64,000 nt of DNA, from positions 806,001 to 870,000 of the forward strand of contig NZ_JACHBX010000002.1 in the NCBI RefSeq assembly GCF_014200505.1, written 5' to 3'. The stretch comes from Massilia aurea. GTDB taxonomy: Bacteria > Pseudomonadota > Gammaproteobacteria > Burkholderiales > Burkholderiaceae_D. Below the pieces are notes generated by a model, which did no database searches, had not been told where the DNA came from, and saw only the letters and a list, made by a program, of their open reading frames with translations. The translations under genes and the position numbers were made by a program. Of the stretch, positions 8,789 to 16,941 are shown piece after piece. Within the stretch, counting starts at the first letter, position 1; each line of letters starts with the position of its first letter.

Positions 8789-10027
8789 TTAACCGAAGAA
8801 GAGATAGGCCACGAAGATCGCGGCGATGATGCCGACCAGGTCGGCCAGCAGGCCATAGCTGACGGCATAGCGCGTCTTGCGGATGCCGACCGAGCCGAAA
8901 TACAGCGCGATGATGTAGAACGTGGTGTCCGACGCGCCCTGCATGATGCTGGCCAGGCGGCCGACGAACGAGTCGACGCCATAGGTCTTGATCGCATCGA
9001 TCATCATGGCGCGCGCGCCGCTGCCCGAGAGTGACTTCATGAGCGCGGTCGGCAGCGCGCCGACGAAATCGGTCTGCAGACCCAGCGCGGCAAACACCCA
9101 CGCGAAGCCGCCCGTGACCATGCCGAGGATGCCCGAGTTGCGCACCACGCTGATCGCCACGATCATCCCGACCAGGTAGGGGATGATCTTGATCGACGTT
9201 TCGACGCCGCCCTTGGCGCCTTCGATGAAGGCCTCGAACACATTGACCTTCTTGAGCAGCGCCCCGGTCATGAACGCGGCGATGACGCCGAACAGCACCA
9301 GGTTGGCCGCGACCGACGACACCAGCTGGATCTGCGTCTTGTCGAGGAAGTAGGTGAAGGACAGGACCATCGACGCGATCAGCGCTGCAGTGCCGCCGAT
9401 CCAGGCGAAGATCACCGGGTCGAACAGGTTGATGCGCTGGCGCAGGCCCACCATGATGATGCTGAAGATGGTGGCGGTGTAGGTCGCGATCAGCGTCGGG
9501 ATGAAGATGTCGGCCGGGTTGGCGGCGCCCAGCACCGCGCGCTGGGCCATCACGGCCAGCGGAATGATCGTCAGGCCCGAGGTCTGGATCACCAAAAACA
9601 TCAGCTGCGCATCGGTTGCTTCGTCCTTGTTCGGATTGAGCGACTGCAGGCTTTCCATGGCCTTCAGGCCAAACGGCGTGGCCGCGTTATCGAGGCCCAG
9701 CATATTGGCCGAGAAGTTCATCACCATGTGGCCGTTGGCCGGGTGGTTACGTGGCACGCCGGGGAAGATGCGCGAAAAGAACGGGCCGATCACGCGCGCG
9801 AACAGGTTGATGGCGCCGGCCTTCTCGCCGACATTCATGATCCCGAGCCAGAACGTCATGACGCCAGCCAGCGGCAGGGCGATGTCCATCACGGCCATCT
9901 TGGCCGAGTCGAAGGTGCCGTCGATGATGCGCTTGAAGATTTCGGTGTCGCCTAAGAAAAGCCACTGCGCCATTGCTGCGAGGAAGCCGACGAGGAAGAA
10001 GCCTGTCCAGATGTAATTGAGTGCCAT
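8789..10027 (-). CDS. SpmA-SpmB fusion, nucleoside-recognition (Gate) domain membrane protein
   Basis: 412 residues from the ATG at 10027 (MALNYIWTGFFLVGF). It is a polytopic inner-membrane protein with two Gate/nucleoside-recognition repeats. The N-terminal half resembles spore-maturation protein A (GDTEIFKRIIDG, GIMNVGEKAG, LGLDNAATPFGLKAMESLQ). The C-terminal half resembles SpmB (FEAFIEGAKGGVETSIKIIPYLVGMIVAI, LSGSGARAMMIDAIKTYG). Such fusions occur in many non-sporulating Gram-negatives with unknown function. Here it is immediately upstream of dacB; Bacillus spmAB sits beside dacB too, and in Bacillus both affect spore cortex peptidoglycan. A cell-wall role is therefore plausible but unproven. 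Confidence 0.88.
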   Translation of the reverse strand: MALNYIWTGFFLVGFLAAMAQWLFLGDTEIFKRIIDGTFDSAKMAVMDIALPLAGVMTFWLGIMNVGEKAGAINLFARVIGPFFSRIFPGVPRNHPANGHMVMNFSANMLGLDNAATPFGLKAMESLQSLNPNKDEATDAQLMFLVIQTSGLTIIPLAVMAQRAVLGAANPADIFIPTLIATYTATIFSIIMVGLRQRINLFDPVIFAWIGGTAALIASMVLSFTYFLDKTQIQLVSSVAANLVLFGVIAAFMTGALLKKVNVFEAFIEGAKGGVETSIKIIPYLVGMIVAISVVRNSGILGMVTGGFAWVFAALGLQTDFVGALPTALMKSLSGSGARAMMIDAIKTYGVDSFVGRLASIMQGASDTTFYIIALYFGSVGIRKTRYAVSYGLLADLVGIIAAIFVAYLFFG

Positions 10028-10242
10028 CGATAACCAGTAAATGCTGAGGGGTGCTGATCGGTGCTGATCGAAGCGTTGCCGCCGGGTTCGGACGATTGTG
10101 CAGCGCCCAGGGGCCAAGGGCAAGCTGCGTGGATGAAAGAATGCAGCCGCGCCATGCGCAAAAGTTATGAGCGTTGCTTGCCAAGGCGCAGCGCGCCTAT
10201 GATACGGCACGCCCGATGGGACGCTCCAAAGGATCTGCCGTC
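10028..10242. promoter_or_regulatory. Divergent intergenic region, spmAB-like (-) / peptide-binding protein (+)
   Basis: The 215-bp gap between two divergently oriented genes must hold promoters for both. I could not pick confident -35/-10 pairs. AAAGGAT near 10228 is a likely RBS for the plus-strand gene. Confidence 0.35.
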
Positions 10243-12021
10243 ATGAAATTTCGCTCCGCCGCTGCTGCGCTGCTGTCGCTGTCATTGTTTTTGCCATGCC
10301 CGGCCGTCCAGGCGCAAGACAAGGTCCTGCACATGTTCCTCTCTACCAGCGAGACGGGGCTCGACCCGGCCGTGGCGTCCGACAACGCCACGCTGTCGCT
10401 GCTGGAAAACCTGTTCGATCCGCTGCTGCGCTACGACTACCTGGCGCGCCCGGCCACGCTGCGCCCCAACACGGCCACGGCGATGCCGACCGTCAGCAGC
10501 GACGGCCTGACCTACACCTTCCGCATCCGCCCCGGCATCCATTTCACGCCCGATCCCGCGTTCAAGGGCCGCAAGCGCGAAGTCACGGCGGCCGACTATG
10601 TCTATAGCCTCAAGCGTTTATACGACCCGGCGCTCAAGTCGCCCTGGGCCTATATGTTCGAAGGCAAGATCGCGGGCGACGCCGCGCTGCGCGCGCGCTT
10701 CGGCCCCGATGTGCCGGTGGCCGGCCTGCAGGCGCCGGACCGCTACACGCTGCGCATCCAGCTGACTGCGCCCGACAACAATTTCCTGTTTTATCTGGCG
10801 ACGGCGGCCAGCAGCGTGGTGGCGCGTGAAGTGATCGAGGCCTATCCGGGCCAGGCGGGCAACCACCCGATCGGTACCGGCCCGTTCATGCTGGGGCAGT
10901 GGAAACGCAGCGACCGTATCGTATTGCTGGCCAATCCGGACTCCACCGCCGTGTTCGCAGCCACGCCGGGCGATGACCCGGAGGACCGGGCGATTGCCGC
11001 CGCACTGGAAGGCAAGCGCCTGCCGCGCGTGGACCGGGTCGAGGTGCGCATCGCCGAGGAATTCCAGGGCCGCATGCTGGGCTTTCTGAATGCCGACTAC
11101 GATTACCTGGAACAGATCCCCGAATCGATGACCGAGATGGTCGTGCACGACGGCGCCTTGAAACCTGACCTTGCCGCGCGCGGCATCGTGCTGTCGCGCT
11201 TTCCGGTGCTGCAGACCTACTATATGTGGATGAACATGACCGACCCGGTCGTGGGCGGCTACAGCAAGGATCGCATTGCATTGCGGCGTGCGATCTCGAT
11301 GGCGTACAACAGCGCCGAAGACATTGCGTTACTGAAGAAAGGGTTTGCGATCAAGGCCGAGTCGCCGCTGCCGCCGAACGTGCGCGGCTACGATCCGCGC
11401 TACCGCAGTCCGGTGCCATACGACCCGGCGCTGGCCAATGCATTACTGGACCGCCATGGCTACAACGGGCGCGACCCGGATGGTTTTCGGCGCGCGCCCG
11501 ATGGCAAGCCGCTGACCTTGACGATGCACAGCGAAGCGACCGTGGGCGGGCGTCTGCGCGACGAACTGTGGCGAAAATGCCTGAATGCCATCGGTGTGCG
11601 CGTCGTGTTCAAGTCCGACAAGAAAACCGAGATCATCAAGGCCTCGCGCCTCGGAACCGTGCAGATGTTCGAGAGTAACTGGATCGTCGATTTCCCCGAC
11701 GGCGACAACTTTTATCAGCTGTTGTACGGGCCCAATGCAGGGCGGGCCAACTACGCGCGCTTCAACCTGCCTCAATACAATGTGCGCTATGAAAAAGCAC
11801 GCTTGCTGCAGGATGGTGCAGAGCGAAACAGACTCTATTTCGAGATGAACCAGCTGCTCCATGCGTACAACCCGTGGGTGCCGTTGACCCATGTTTTATC
11901 GGGTGATTTGCGGCATCCGTGGTTGAAAAACTACAAACGCCATCCCGTCGAATTCACGAACTGGCGCTACCTCGATATCGATGTTGCGCAAAGGGCACGC
12001 TTGGTCAGGGGCAAGCGATAG
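10243..12021 (+). CDS. Peptide-type ABC transporter substrate-binding protein (SBP_bac_5), orphan
   Basis: 592 residues from ATG 10243, preceded by AAAGGAT; this start gives a signal peptide (MKFRSAAAALLSLSLFLPCP..., cleavage near QAQ). The mature protein is a family-5 extracellular solute-binding protein: FLSTSETGLDPAVASDN, LFDPLLRYDYLARPATLRP, YTFRIRPGIHFTPDPAFKG, GTGPFMLGQWKRSDRIVL and a C-terminal lobe with NWIVDFPDGDNFYQ. These proteins bind oligopeptides or similar ligands in the periplasm. No permease or ATPase genes accompany it, as for MppA, the murein-tripeptide-binding protein that borrows the Opp permease in E. coli. An analogous role here is inference from the surrounding cell-wall genes. 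Confidence 0.9.
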   Translation: MKFRSAAAALLSLSLFLPCPAVQAQDKVLHMFLSTSETGLDPAVASDNATLSLLENLFDPLLRYDYLARPATLRPNTATAMPTVSSDGLTYTFRIRPGIHFTPDPAFKGRKREVTAADYVYSLKRLYDPALKSPWAYMFEGKIAGDAALRARFGPDVPVAGLQAPDRYTLRIQLTAPDNNFLFYLATAASSVVAREVIEAYPGQAGNHPIGTGPFMLGQWKRSDRIVLLANPDSTAVFAATPGDDPEDRAIAAALEGKRLPRVDRVEVRIAEEFQGRMLGFLNADYDYLEQIPESMTEMVVHDGALKPDLAARGIVLSRFPVLQTYYMWMNMTDPVVGGYSKDRIALRRAISMAYNSAEDIALLKKGFAIKAESPLPPNVRGYDPRYRSPVPYDPALANALLDRHGYNGRDPDGFRRAPDGKPLTLTMHSEATVGGRLRDELWRKCLNAIGVRVVFKSDKKTEIIKASRLGTVQMFESNWIVDFPDGDNFYQLLYGPNAGRANYARFNLPQYNVRYEKARLLQDGAERNRLYFEMNQLLHAYNPWVPLTHVLSGDLRHPWLKNYKRHPVEFTNWRYLDIDVAQRARLVRGKR

Positions 12022-12091
12022 ATTCCGTTAGTTTTTCCGCAAGAAAATATTCCCGCTGGTTATACTCCCCTCCGGATAATTCATTGGCTTG

Positions 12092-12105
12092 TCACAAAAT
12101 TGTGA
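12092..12105. promoter_or_regulatory. Perfect dyad TCACAA-AA-TTGTGA upstream of TonB receptor
   Basis: A 14-bp perfect palindrome sits about 130 nt before the receptor start, in the short AT-rich stretch after the binding-protein gene. It overlaps a TTGTCA hexamer (12089-12094) that could be a -35 element. It is an operator candidate only; the arms are in the inverse order of a CRP site. Confidence 0.35.
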
Positions 12106-12233
12106 GCGTACTCTGAATTGAAAACATAACGTAATGCCAAGAATCAACTTGGCATGCGACACGCAGGTCGGCGCAGTGCAGTCCAATACAGTGCGCCAGC
12201 CGAAGACCGCCCCGGAACGCAAGGAGAAACATC

Positions 12234-15089
12234 GTGAAATTGAAGAAACTGGCCCAGCTGATTGCCTTGATGGGAGCGGTCGCCCCCGCTGCAATGCCGC
12301 TCGTGGCGCAAGCGCAAACCGACACGTCGATGCAGCGGGTGGAGATCACCGGCTCGAGCATCAAGCGTATCGCCAAGGAGGGCGCGCTGCCGGTTGAAAT
12401 CATTTCGCGCAAGCAGATCGAAGACCAGGGCATCGTCACGGCCGAGCAACTCATCGCCACGCTGAATATCAACGGCAATGGCTCGGACAACCTGGCCTCG
12501 AACGCCGACGTGACCTCGGGCGCCCAGCGCGGCAACAACGGCGCCTCCAGCGCCAACCTGCGTGGTCAGGGCTCCGATTCGACGCTGGTGCTGCTCAATG
12601 GCCGGCGCGTCGCGACGCACGGCATGAAGGGCTCGGCGGTCGACCTGAATTCGATCCCGATGGCAGCGGTCGAGCGCGTCGAAGTGCTCAAGGATGGCGC
12701 GTCGGCCGTGTACGGCACCGACGCCATCGGCGGCGTAATCAACTTCATCCTGCGCAAGAACTACAAGGGCCTGGAAGCGCAGGCCTTCACCGACGTGGCC
12801 GAGGCAAGCGGCGGCGAAATCGGCCGCGCCAGCCTCACTGGCGGCTGGGGCGACCTCGACACGCAAGGCTGGAACGTGCTGGCGACCCTGTCCCACAGCG
12901 AGAACAAGGCGCTGCGCGGCAACCAGCGTGATTTCGTCAACACCTTCCAGCCGAACCGCGGCGTGTCGGTCGATACGCGCGGTACGCCGAGCGGCAATAT
13001 CTTCGCCACGACGCTGGCGCCGACGCTGCTCTCGCGCACCGGCACCGGTCCGACCCTGCCGGGCAGCAGCGTTGCTTACAACGGCATTAGCCTCCTCGAC
13101 CTGCCGGGTGGCGCCGGGTGCGACAGCATCGACGGCATGGGCGCGTACGACGAAAAGCTGTGGGACACGCCGGGCGCCGCCTATGGCTGCGCCTGGGACA
13201 CGGGCCGCGCCGCCGTGCTGCAGCAGCCGGTCAAGAACACCAATGCGCTGGGCCGCGCCACCTTCCGCATCGGCGAGCACGAGCTGTTCGCTGAAGGCGT
13301 CGCCTCGCGTGTCGAAGTGTCCAAGCGCTTCTCGCCGAACCAGATTTCGCCAACGGCATCAACGTTCAACGCGAGGTCGTTCTACCCAAGCACGGGCGCG
13401 GCCTACAACGACGTCTACAACGCACTGGTCAAGACCTTCCCGGGGATTTCGGCCAACTACGGCTTGCCGATTGCGTACCGCTGGCGCTGCATGGAGTGCG
13501 GCAACCGCGAGATCACCACCGAGACGAAGGCCAGCCGCGTGCTGGTGGGCGCCGATGGGCCGCTGACCCTGTTCGGCAACCGCTACGATTACCGTGTCGG
13601 CCTGTCGCGCGCCTCCAGCGAATCGGAGTCGCTGCTGGGCACCGGCTACAACTACACGGCGGCGCTGGGCGATGTGCTCGGTTCGGGCATCGTCAATCCG
13701 TTCCTGCTGCCGGGCCAGACCCAGAGCCAGGTCGCGATCGATGCGATCCGCGCCACCTCGGCTGCAGGCGTCGTCATGTACGGTGGTAAAACCACGCTGA
13801 CCCAGTTCGACGCCGCGCTGTCGGGTGAAATCTTCAAGCTGCCGGCCGGCGCCGTGATGATGGCGCTGGGCACCGACCTGCGCCGCGAAGAATACAAATT
13901 CAACGGCGACCTGCGCGCCGTCAGCGCGCGCCCGGCGATCCTGAATGCGCCGTTCGATGACGTCAATGCGCTGCCGAAGGTCAGCCGCGACATCAAGGCC
14001 GTGTATGCCGAGGTGCTGGTGCCCGTCACGCAGGCGCTGGAGCTGACCTTCGCTATCCGCCGCGACGATTACACGGGCTTTGGCGCGACGACCAATCCGA
14101 AGGTCTCGTTCCGCTACCAGCCGATTCCGCAACTGATGTTCCGCGGTTCGTACAACGAGGGCTTCCGCGCGCCGTCGTTCAACCAGCTGTTCAACGGCGT
14201 GACCGAGAGCCAGTATGTCGGCAAGGACCTGGCCGATCCGGCCACCTGCCCGAGCGGCCGTGTCGACACCGCAATCGCTGGTTGCCAGGCCGTCAATCCG
14301 GTCATTCTCACCGGCGGCAAGAACACGCTGGGTCCGGAAACGGCCAAGCAGGCCAGCCTGGGCGTCGTGTTCGAGCCGGCCGGCGGCTTCTCGGCCAATG
14401 CCGACCTGTGGGAAATCCGCAAGGAAAACACGATCGACTCGTTCAACGCGGTGACCATGATCGCGAACTACAGCCTGTTTCAGGACCAGTTCCGTCGTGA
14501 CGCCGCCGGCAACCTGACCGAGATCGACCAGCGCTGGCTCAATGCCGGCGAGCGCATCACGCGCGGCCTCGAAGTGGGCGCCCGCATGACCGGCAAGTTC
14601 AGCACCGGTTCGATCTGGGGCATCGGCATCGACGGTTCGCGCCTGCTCGAGAAGAAGTCGCGCGCCACCAGAAACGCTGAATTTGGCGAGAGCGAAATCG
14701 GCCGCTTCCTGTACACCGGCGACCTGGGCCTGAAGTGGAAGCACAGCGCCTATGTGACCTACAAGTACGGCAACTGGAGCGGCATGCTGCAGAATATCTT
14801 CCGCTCCGGGTACACCGACCAGGTGCTGCCGGGTGTGGCCAGCGGCCGCATCAAGCCGTCCGAGTACAACAGCAAGGTAGACGATTACTCGATCTTCCAC
14901 CTGACCGCGAACTACACGGGCTTCAAGAACCTGACGCTCACCGCCGGCATCAAGAACATCCTGGACGAAGATCCACCGTTCGCGATCACCTACGACAGCA
15001 ACACGGGCGCCGGCAGCAGCTGGGAGCCGCGTGTGGCCGACCCGCGCGGCCGTTCGTTCACGATGATGGCGACCTACAAGTTCTTCTGA
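12234..15089 (+). CDS. TonB-dependent outer-membrane receptor
   Basis: 951 residues with a GTG start; AAGGAG at 12221-12226 gives good spacing. A signal peptide (MKLKKLAQLIALMGAVAPAA...VAQAQ) is followed by MQRVEITGSSIKR, typical of the N-terminus of this receptor subclass. The plug domain runs to about residue 175, with LLNGRRVATHG, VERVEVLKDGASAVYGTDAIGGVINFIL. A 22-strand-type barrel follows and ends in MATYKFF with terminal Phe. Extracellular loops contain cysteine pairs (CDS...YGCAWD, RCMECGN, TCPSG...GCQ). It resembles the large Xanthomonas/Massilia receptors used for complex carbohydrates or peptides. It lies between a peptide-binding protein and an LD-carboxypeptidase, so a peptide or muropeptide ligand is possible. 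Confidence 0.93.
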   Translation: MKLKKLAQLIALMGAVAPAAMPLVAQAQTDTSMQRVEITGSSIKRIAKEGALPVEIISRKQIEDQGIVTAEQLIATLNINGNGSDNLASNADVTSGAQRGNNGASSANLRGQGSDSTLVLLNGRRVATHGMKGSAVDLNSIPMAAVERVEVLKDGASAVYGTDAIGGVINFILRKNYKGLEAQAFTDVAEASGGEIGRASLTGGWGDLDTQGWNVLATLSHSENKALRGNQRDFVNTFQPNRGVSVDTRGTPSGNIFATTLAPTLLSRTGTGPTLPGSSVAYNGISLLDLPGGAGCDSIDGMGAYDEKLWDTPGAAYGCAWDTGRAAVLQQPVKNTNALGRATFRIGEHELFAEGVASRVEVSKRFSPNQISPTASTFNARSFYPSTGAAYNDVYNALVKTFPGISANYGLPIAYRWRCMECGNREITTETKASRVLVGADGPLTLFGNRYDYRVGLSRASSESESLLGTGYNYTAALGDVLGSGIVNPFLLPGQTQSQVAIDAIRATSAAGVVMYGGKTTLTQFDAALSGEIFKLPAGAVMMALGTDLRREEYKFNGDLRAVSARPAILNAPFDDVNALPKVSRDIKAVYAEVLVPVTQALELTFAIRRDDYTGFGATTNPKVSFRYQPIPQLMFRGSYNEGFRAPSFNQLFNGVTESQYVGKDLADPATCPSGRVDTAIAGCQAVNPVILTGGKNTLGPETAKQASLGVVFEPAGGFSANADLWEIRKENTIDSFNAVTMIANYSLFQDQFRRDAAGNLTEIDQRWLNAGERITRGLEVGARMTGKFSTGSIWGIGIDGSRLLEKKSRATRNAEFGESEIGRFLYTGDLGLKWKHSAYVTYKYGNWSGMLQNIFRSGYTDQVLPGVASGRIKPSEYNSKVDDYSIFHLTANYTGFKNLTLTAGIKNILDEDPPFAITYDSNTGAGSSWEPRVADPRGRSFTMMATYKFF

Positions 15090-15103
15090 TCGCCCTGCAA
15101 TAA

Positions 15104-15124
15104 CGGCCCGTGCCTCGCGGGCCG
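15104..15124 (+). terminator. Hairpin after TonB receptor
   Basis: Seven-bp stem CGGCCCG / CGGGCCG with a 7-nt loop, 15 nt past the receptor stop. No T-run follows, so termination strength is uncertain; it abuts a larger inverted repeat. Confidence 0.45.
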
Positions 15125-15236
15125 GTAGGGTGGACGGCTCTGCCGTCCACGCGGTGATGGTTGGCGGCGATCTCATCCTGCCCGTGAACGGCACCGTTGG
15201 CGATCACCGCGTGGACGGCGTAGCCGTCCACCCTAC
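15125..15236. repeat. Large intergenic inverted repeat (REP/BIME-like)
   Basis: Two 34-bp arms, 15125-15158 and 15203-15236, are near-perfect inverted copies beginning GTAGGGTGGACGGC and ending CCGTCCACCCTAC. Each arm is itself a small hairpin: TGGACGGC/GCCGTCCA around a 3-nt loop. This nested palindrome architecture is that of BIME-type elements. The outer CCACCCTAC end recurs at 16371-16383. Confidence 0.75.
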
Positions 15237-15255
15237 AGCTAACTCTGGATTGCGC

Positions 15256-16305
15256 ATGAAGATCAACCGCCGCAGCTTTGGCGCCATCGCCGCTGCCATG
15301 TCCACTATCGCGTCCGGCGCTGCTGCTGCGCGCGTGCCTTCACGTTCCATGCACAAGCTCATCAAACCTCCACGCCTGCGCCGAGGCGACGTCGTCGGCC
15401 TGATCGCGCCGGGCGGGTACACGAACGATGCCGCCATCGAGAAGGCGGTGCGCAATATCGAGGCGCTGGGTTTCAAAGTCAAACCCGGCGCCTATCTGCG
15501 CGAGGTGTTCGGCAACTACGCGGGATCAAGCCAGCAGCGCCTGGCCGACCTGCATGCGATGTTCGCCGATCCCGAGGTCAAGGCGATCTGGCCGATCCGC
15601 GGTGGCTCGGGCTGCATCTCGCTGTTGTCCGGGCTGGATTACGCGCTGATCCGCCGTAATCCGAAAGTGCTGATCGGGTATTCCGATATCACGGCGCTGC
15701 ACCTGGCAATCTTCAAGCAGACGGGCCTCGTGACGTTCCATGGGCCGGTGGCCTCGTCGACGTTGACCCACTATGCGACGCAGCACATGATGGCAGTGCT
15801 GACCGAGCCGCAGGTGACTTACACGATTCCGATGTCGCTCGAGAACGCCGAACGCGCCGCGCAGGAGCCGCACTTCGGCATCCATACTTTCACGCACGGC
15901 GAGGCCACGGGCCCGCTCATCGGCGGCAACCTGTCGATGGTCGCGGCGCTGGCCGGCACGCCCTATGCGGCCGATATCACGAACAGCATCCTGTTCCTGG
16001 AAGACGTGAACGAAGCGCCGTACCGGATCGACCGCTGGATGACGCAGCTGGATCTGGCCGGGGGCTTTGCCAGTGCGGCGGCGCTGGTGGTGGGGATTTG
16101 CCAGAACTGCGGACCGGAACACGAGGACGTGTCACTGACGCTCGAGCGCACACTGGCATTGCACCTGCATCCGCTGGTCATTCCGGCAGTGAGCGGCTAT
16201 TCCATTGGGCATATCCGCAACCAGTGCACGCTGCCCATGGGCGTGCGCGCCACGCTCGATACGCACGCGCAGACGATCACGCTGCTGGAAGCGGCGGTGT
16301 CCTGA
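15256..16305 (+). CDS. ldcA: LD-carboxypeptidase (S66, LdcA family) with twin-arginine-type leader
   Basis: 349 residues from ATG 15256; the open frame upstream is formed by the inverted repeat and is not coding. The leader NRRSFGAIAAAMSTIASGAAAA has the Arg-Arg-x-Phe pattern of Tat signals. The S66 domain follows: RLRRGDVVGLIAPGGYTNDA, IRGGSGC, nucleophile Ser143 in GYSDIT, GGNLSMVAAL, FLEDVNEAPYRIDRWMTQL and the His of SIGHIRNQCTLPMGVRATL. LdcA releases the terminal D-Ala from murein tetrapeptide, an L,D bond, normally in the cytoplasm. Here the leader suggests export, which would let it trim peptides in the periplasm. Export is predicted from sequence only. Confidence 0.9.
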   Translation: MKINRRSFGAIAAAMSTIASGAAAARVPSRSMHKLIKPPRLRRGDVVGLIAPGGYTNDAAIEKAVRNIEALGFKVKPGAYLREVFGNYAGSSQQRLADLHAMFADPEVKAIWPIRGGSGCISLLSGLDYALIRRNPKVLIGYSDITALHLAIFKQTGLVTFHGPVASSTLTHYATQHMMAVLTEPQVTYTIPMSLENAERAAQEPHFGIHTFTHGEATGPLIGGNLSMVAALAGTPYAADITNSILFLEDVNEAPYRIDRWMTQLDLAGGFASAAALVVGICQNCGPEHEDVSLTLERTLALHLHPLVIPAVSGYSIGHIRNQCTLPMGVRATLDTHAQTITLLEAAVS

Positions 16306-16358
16306 GAATTTTCTGGTGGTGCTGTTTAGCGCGGGCTTGTGACAGGCGGGTTGAACGC

Positions 16359-16379
16359 GTGGGCGGGAAACCCGCCCAC
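16359..16379. terminator. Perfect 9-bp hairpin between convergent ldcA and GNAT genes
   Basis: GTGGGCGGG / CCCGCCCAC around an AAA loop, followed by CCTAC. It lies between two convergent genes and has no T-run. It shares the CCACCCTAC end with the repeat at 15125-15236, so it may be a short member of the same repeat family acting as a bidirectional terminator. Confidence 0.55.
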
Positions 16380-16380
16380 C

Positions 16381-16941
16381 CTACCTCGGGTATGGCATAA
16401 GGCGCCGGCTCATCGTCACCGAGCCGTGCGACTCGCCATCGATCCGGTACAGGTCATGCACCTCGCCGGTGACGATGAACCCGGCGCGCTCGTACAGCCG
16501 GCGCGCCGCCAGGTTGCCCGACAGGACATCCAGATCGACCCATTCGAGTGGCGCCGTAGCGCTGGCCCACGCCAGCGCGTGCTCGACCAGCTGACGGCCC
16601 AGTCCTGCCCCGCGGTGATCGCGGTGCACGCCCATGCCCAGCAGTGCGCGGTGGTAGGCCGCAATTTCAGGCCGCGCGCGCAGGTCGACATGGCCGGCGA
16701 TCGCGCCCCGGGCATCGAGTGCGAGCCACATGCGGCGCCAGCGCGGCTGGCCAAACGGCACGGTAAAACTGGCGGCGAACGACGCCGCCTTGTCGGGCGG
16801 CAGGCGCGACTGCCCGCGCGAGATGGGCTGGAACAGCGGCACGGCGCCGCGGCCGTTTTCCTGCAGCTGGTCGTCGAGGTACATGAACAGCTGCGGCAGC
16901 TGTTCCGGCACCAACGCCTGCAGGGTCAACGGTCCGTTCAC
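16381..16941 (-). CDS. GNAT-family N-acetyltransferase
   Basis: 186 residues from a GTG start at 16941 that overlaps the stop of the upstream acyl-CoA dehydrogenase gene by 4 bp (GTGA), implying translational coupling. The GNAT acetyl-CoA loop reads MGVHRDHRGAGLGRQLVEHAL, followed by LDVLSGNLAARRLYERAGFIVTGEVHDLYRIDG, the classic motif B region. The N-terminal ~60 residues are less typical. The acceptor is unknown. Its coupling to fatty/branched-chain acyl-CoA oxidation may just reflect a shared transcript. Confidence 0.85.
   Translation of the reverse strand: MNGPLTLQALVPEQLPQLFMYLDDQLQENGRGAVPLFQPISRGQSRLPPDKAASFAASFTVPFGQPRWRRMWLALDARGAIAGHVDLRARPEIAAYHRALLGMGVHRDHRGAGLGRQLVEHALAWASATAPLEWVDLDVLSGNLAARRLYERAGFIVTGEVHDLYRIDGESHGSVTMSRRLMPYPR

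Noticed and set aside
8789-10027. SpmA/SpmB similarity as evidence of sporulation
   Set aside because: The rest of the window is clearly Gram-negative betaproteobacterial (Mla, TonB receptor, lipoproteins). Fused SpmAB proteins are common in non-sporulators.
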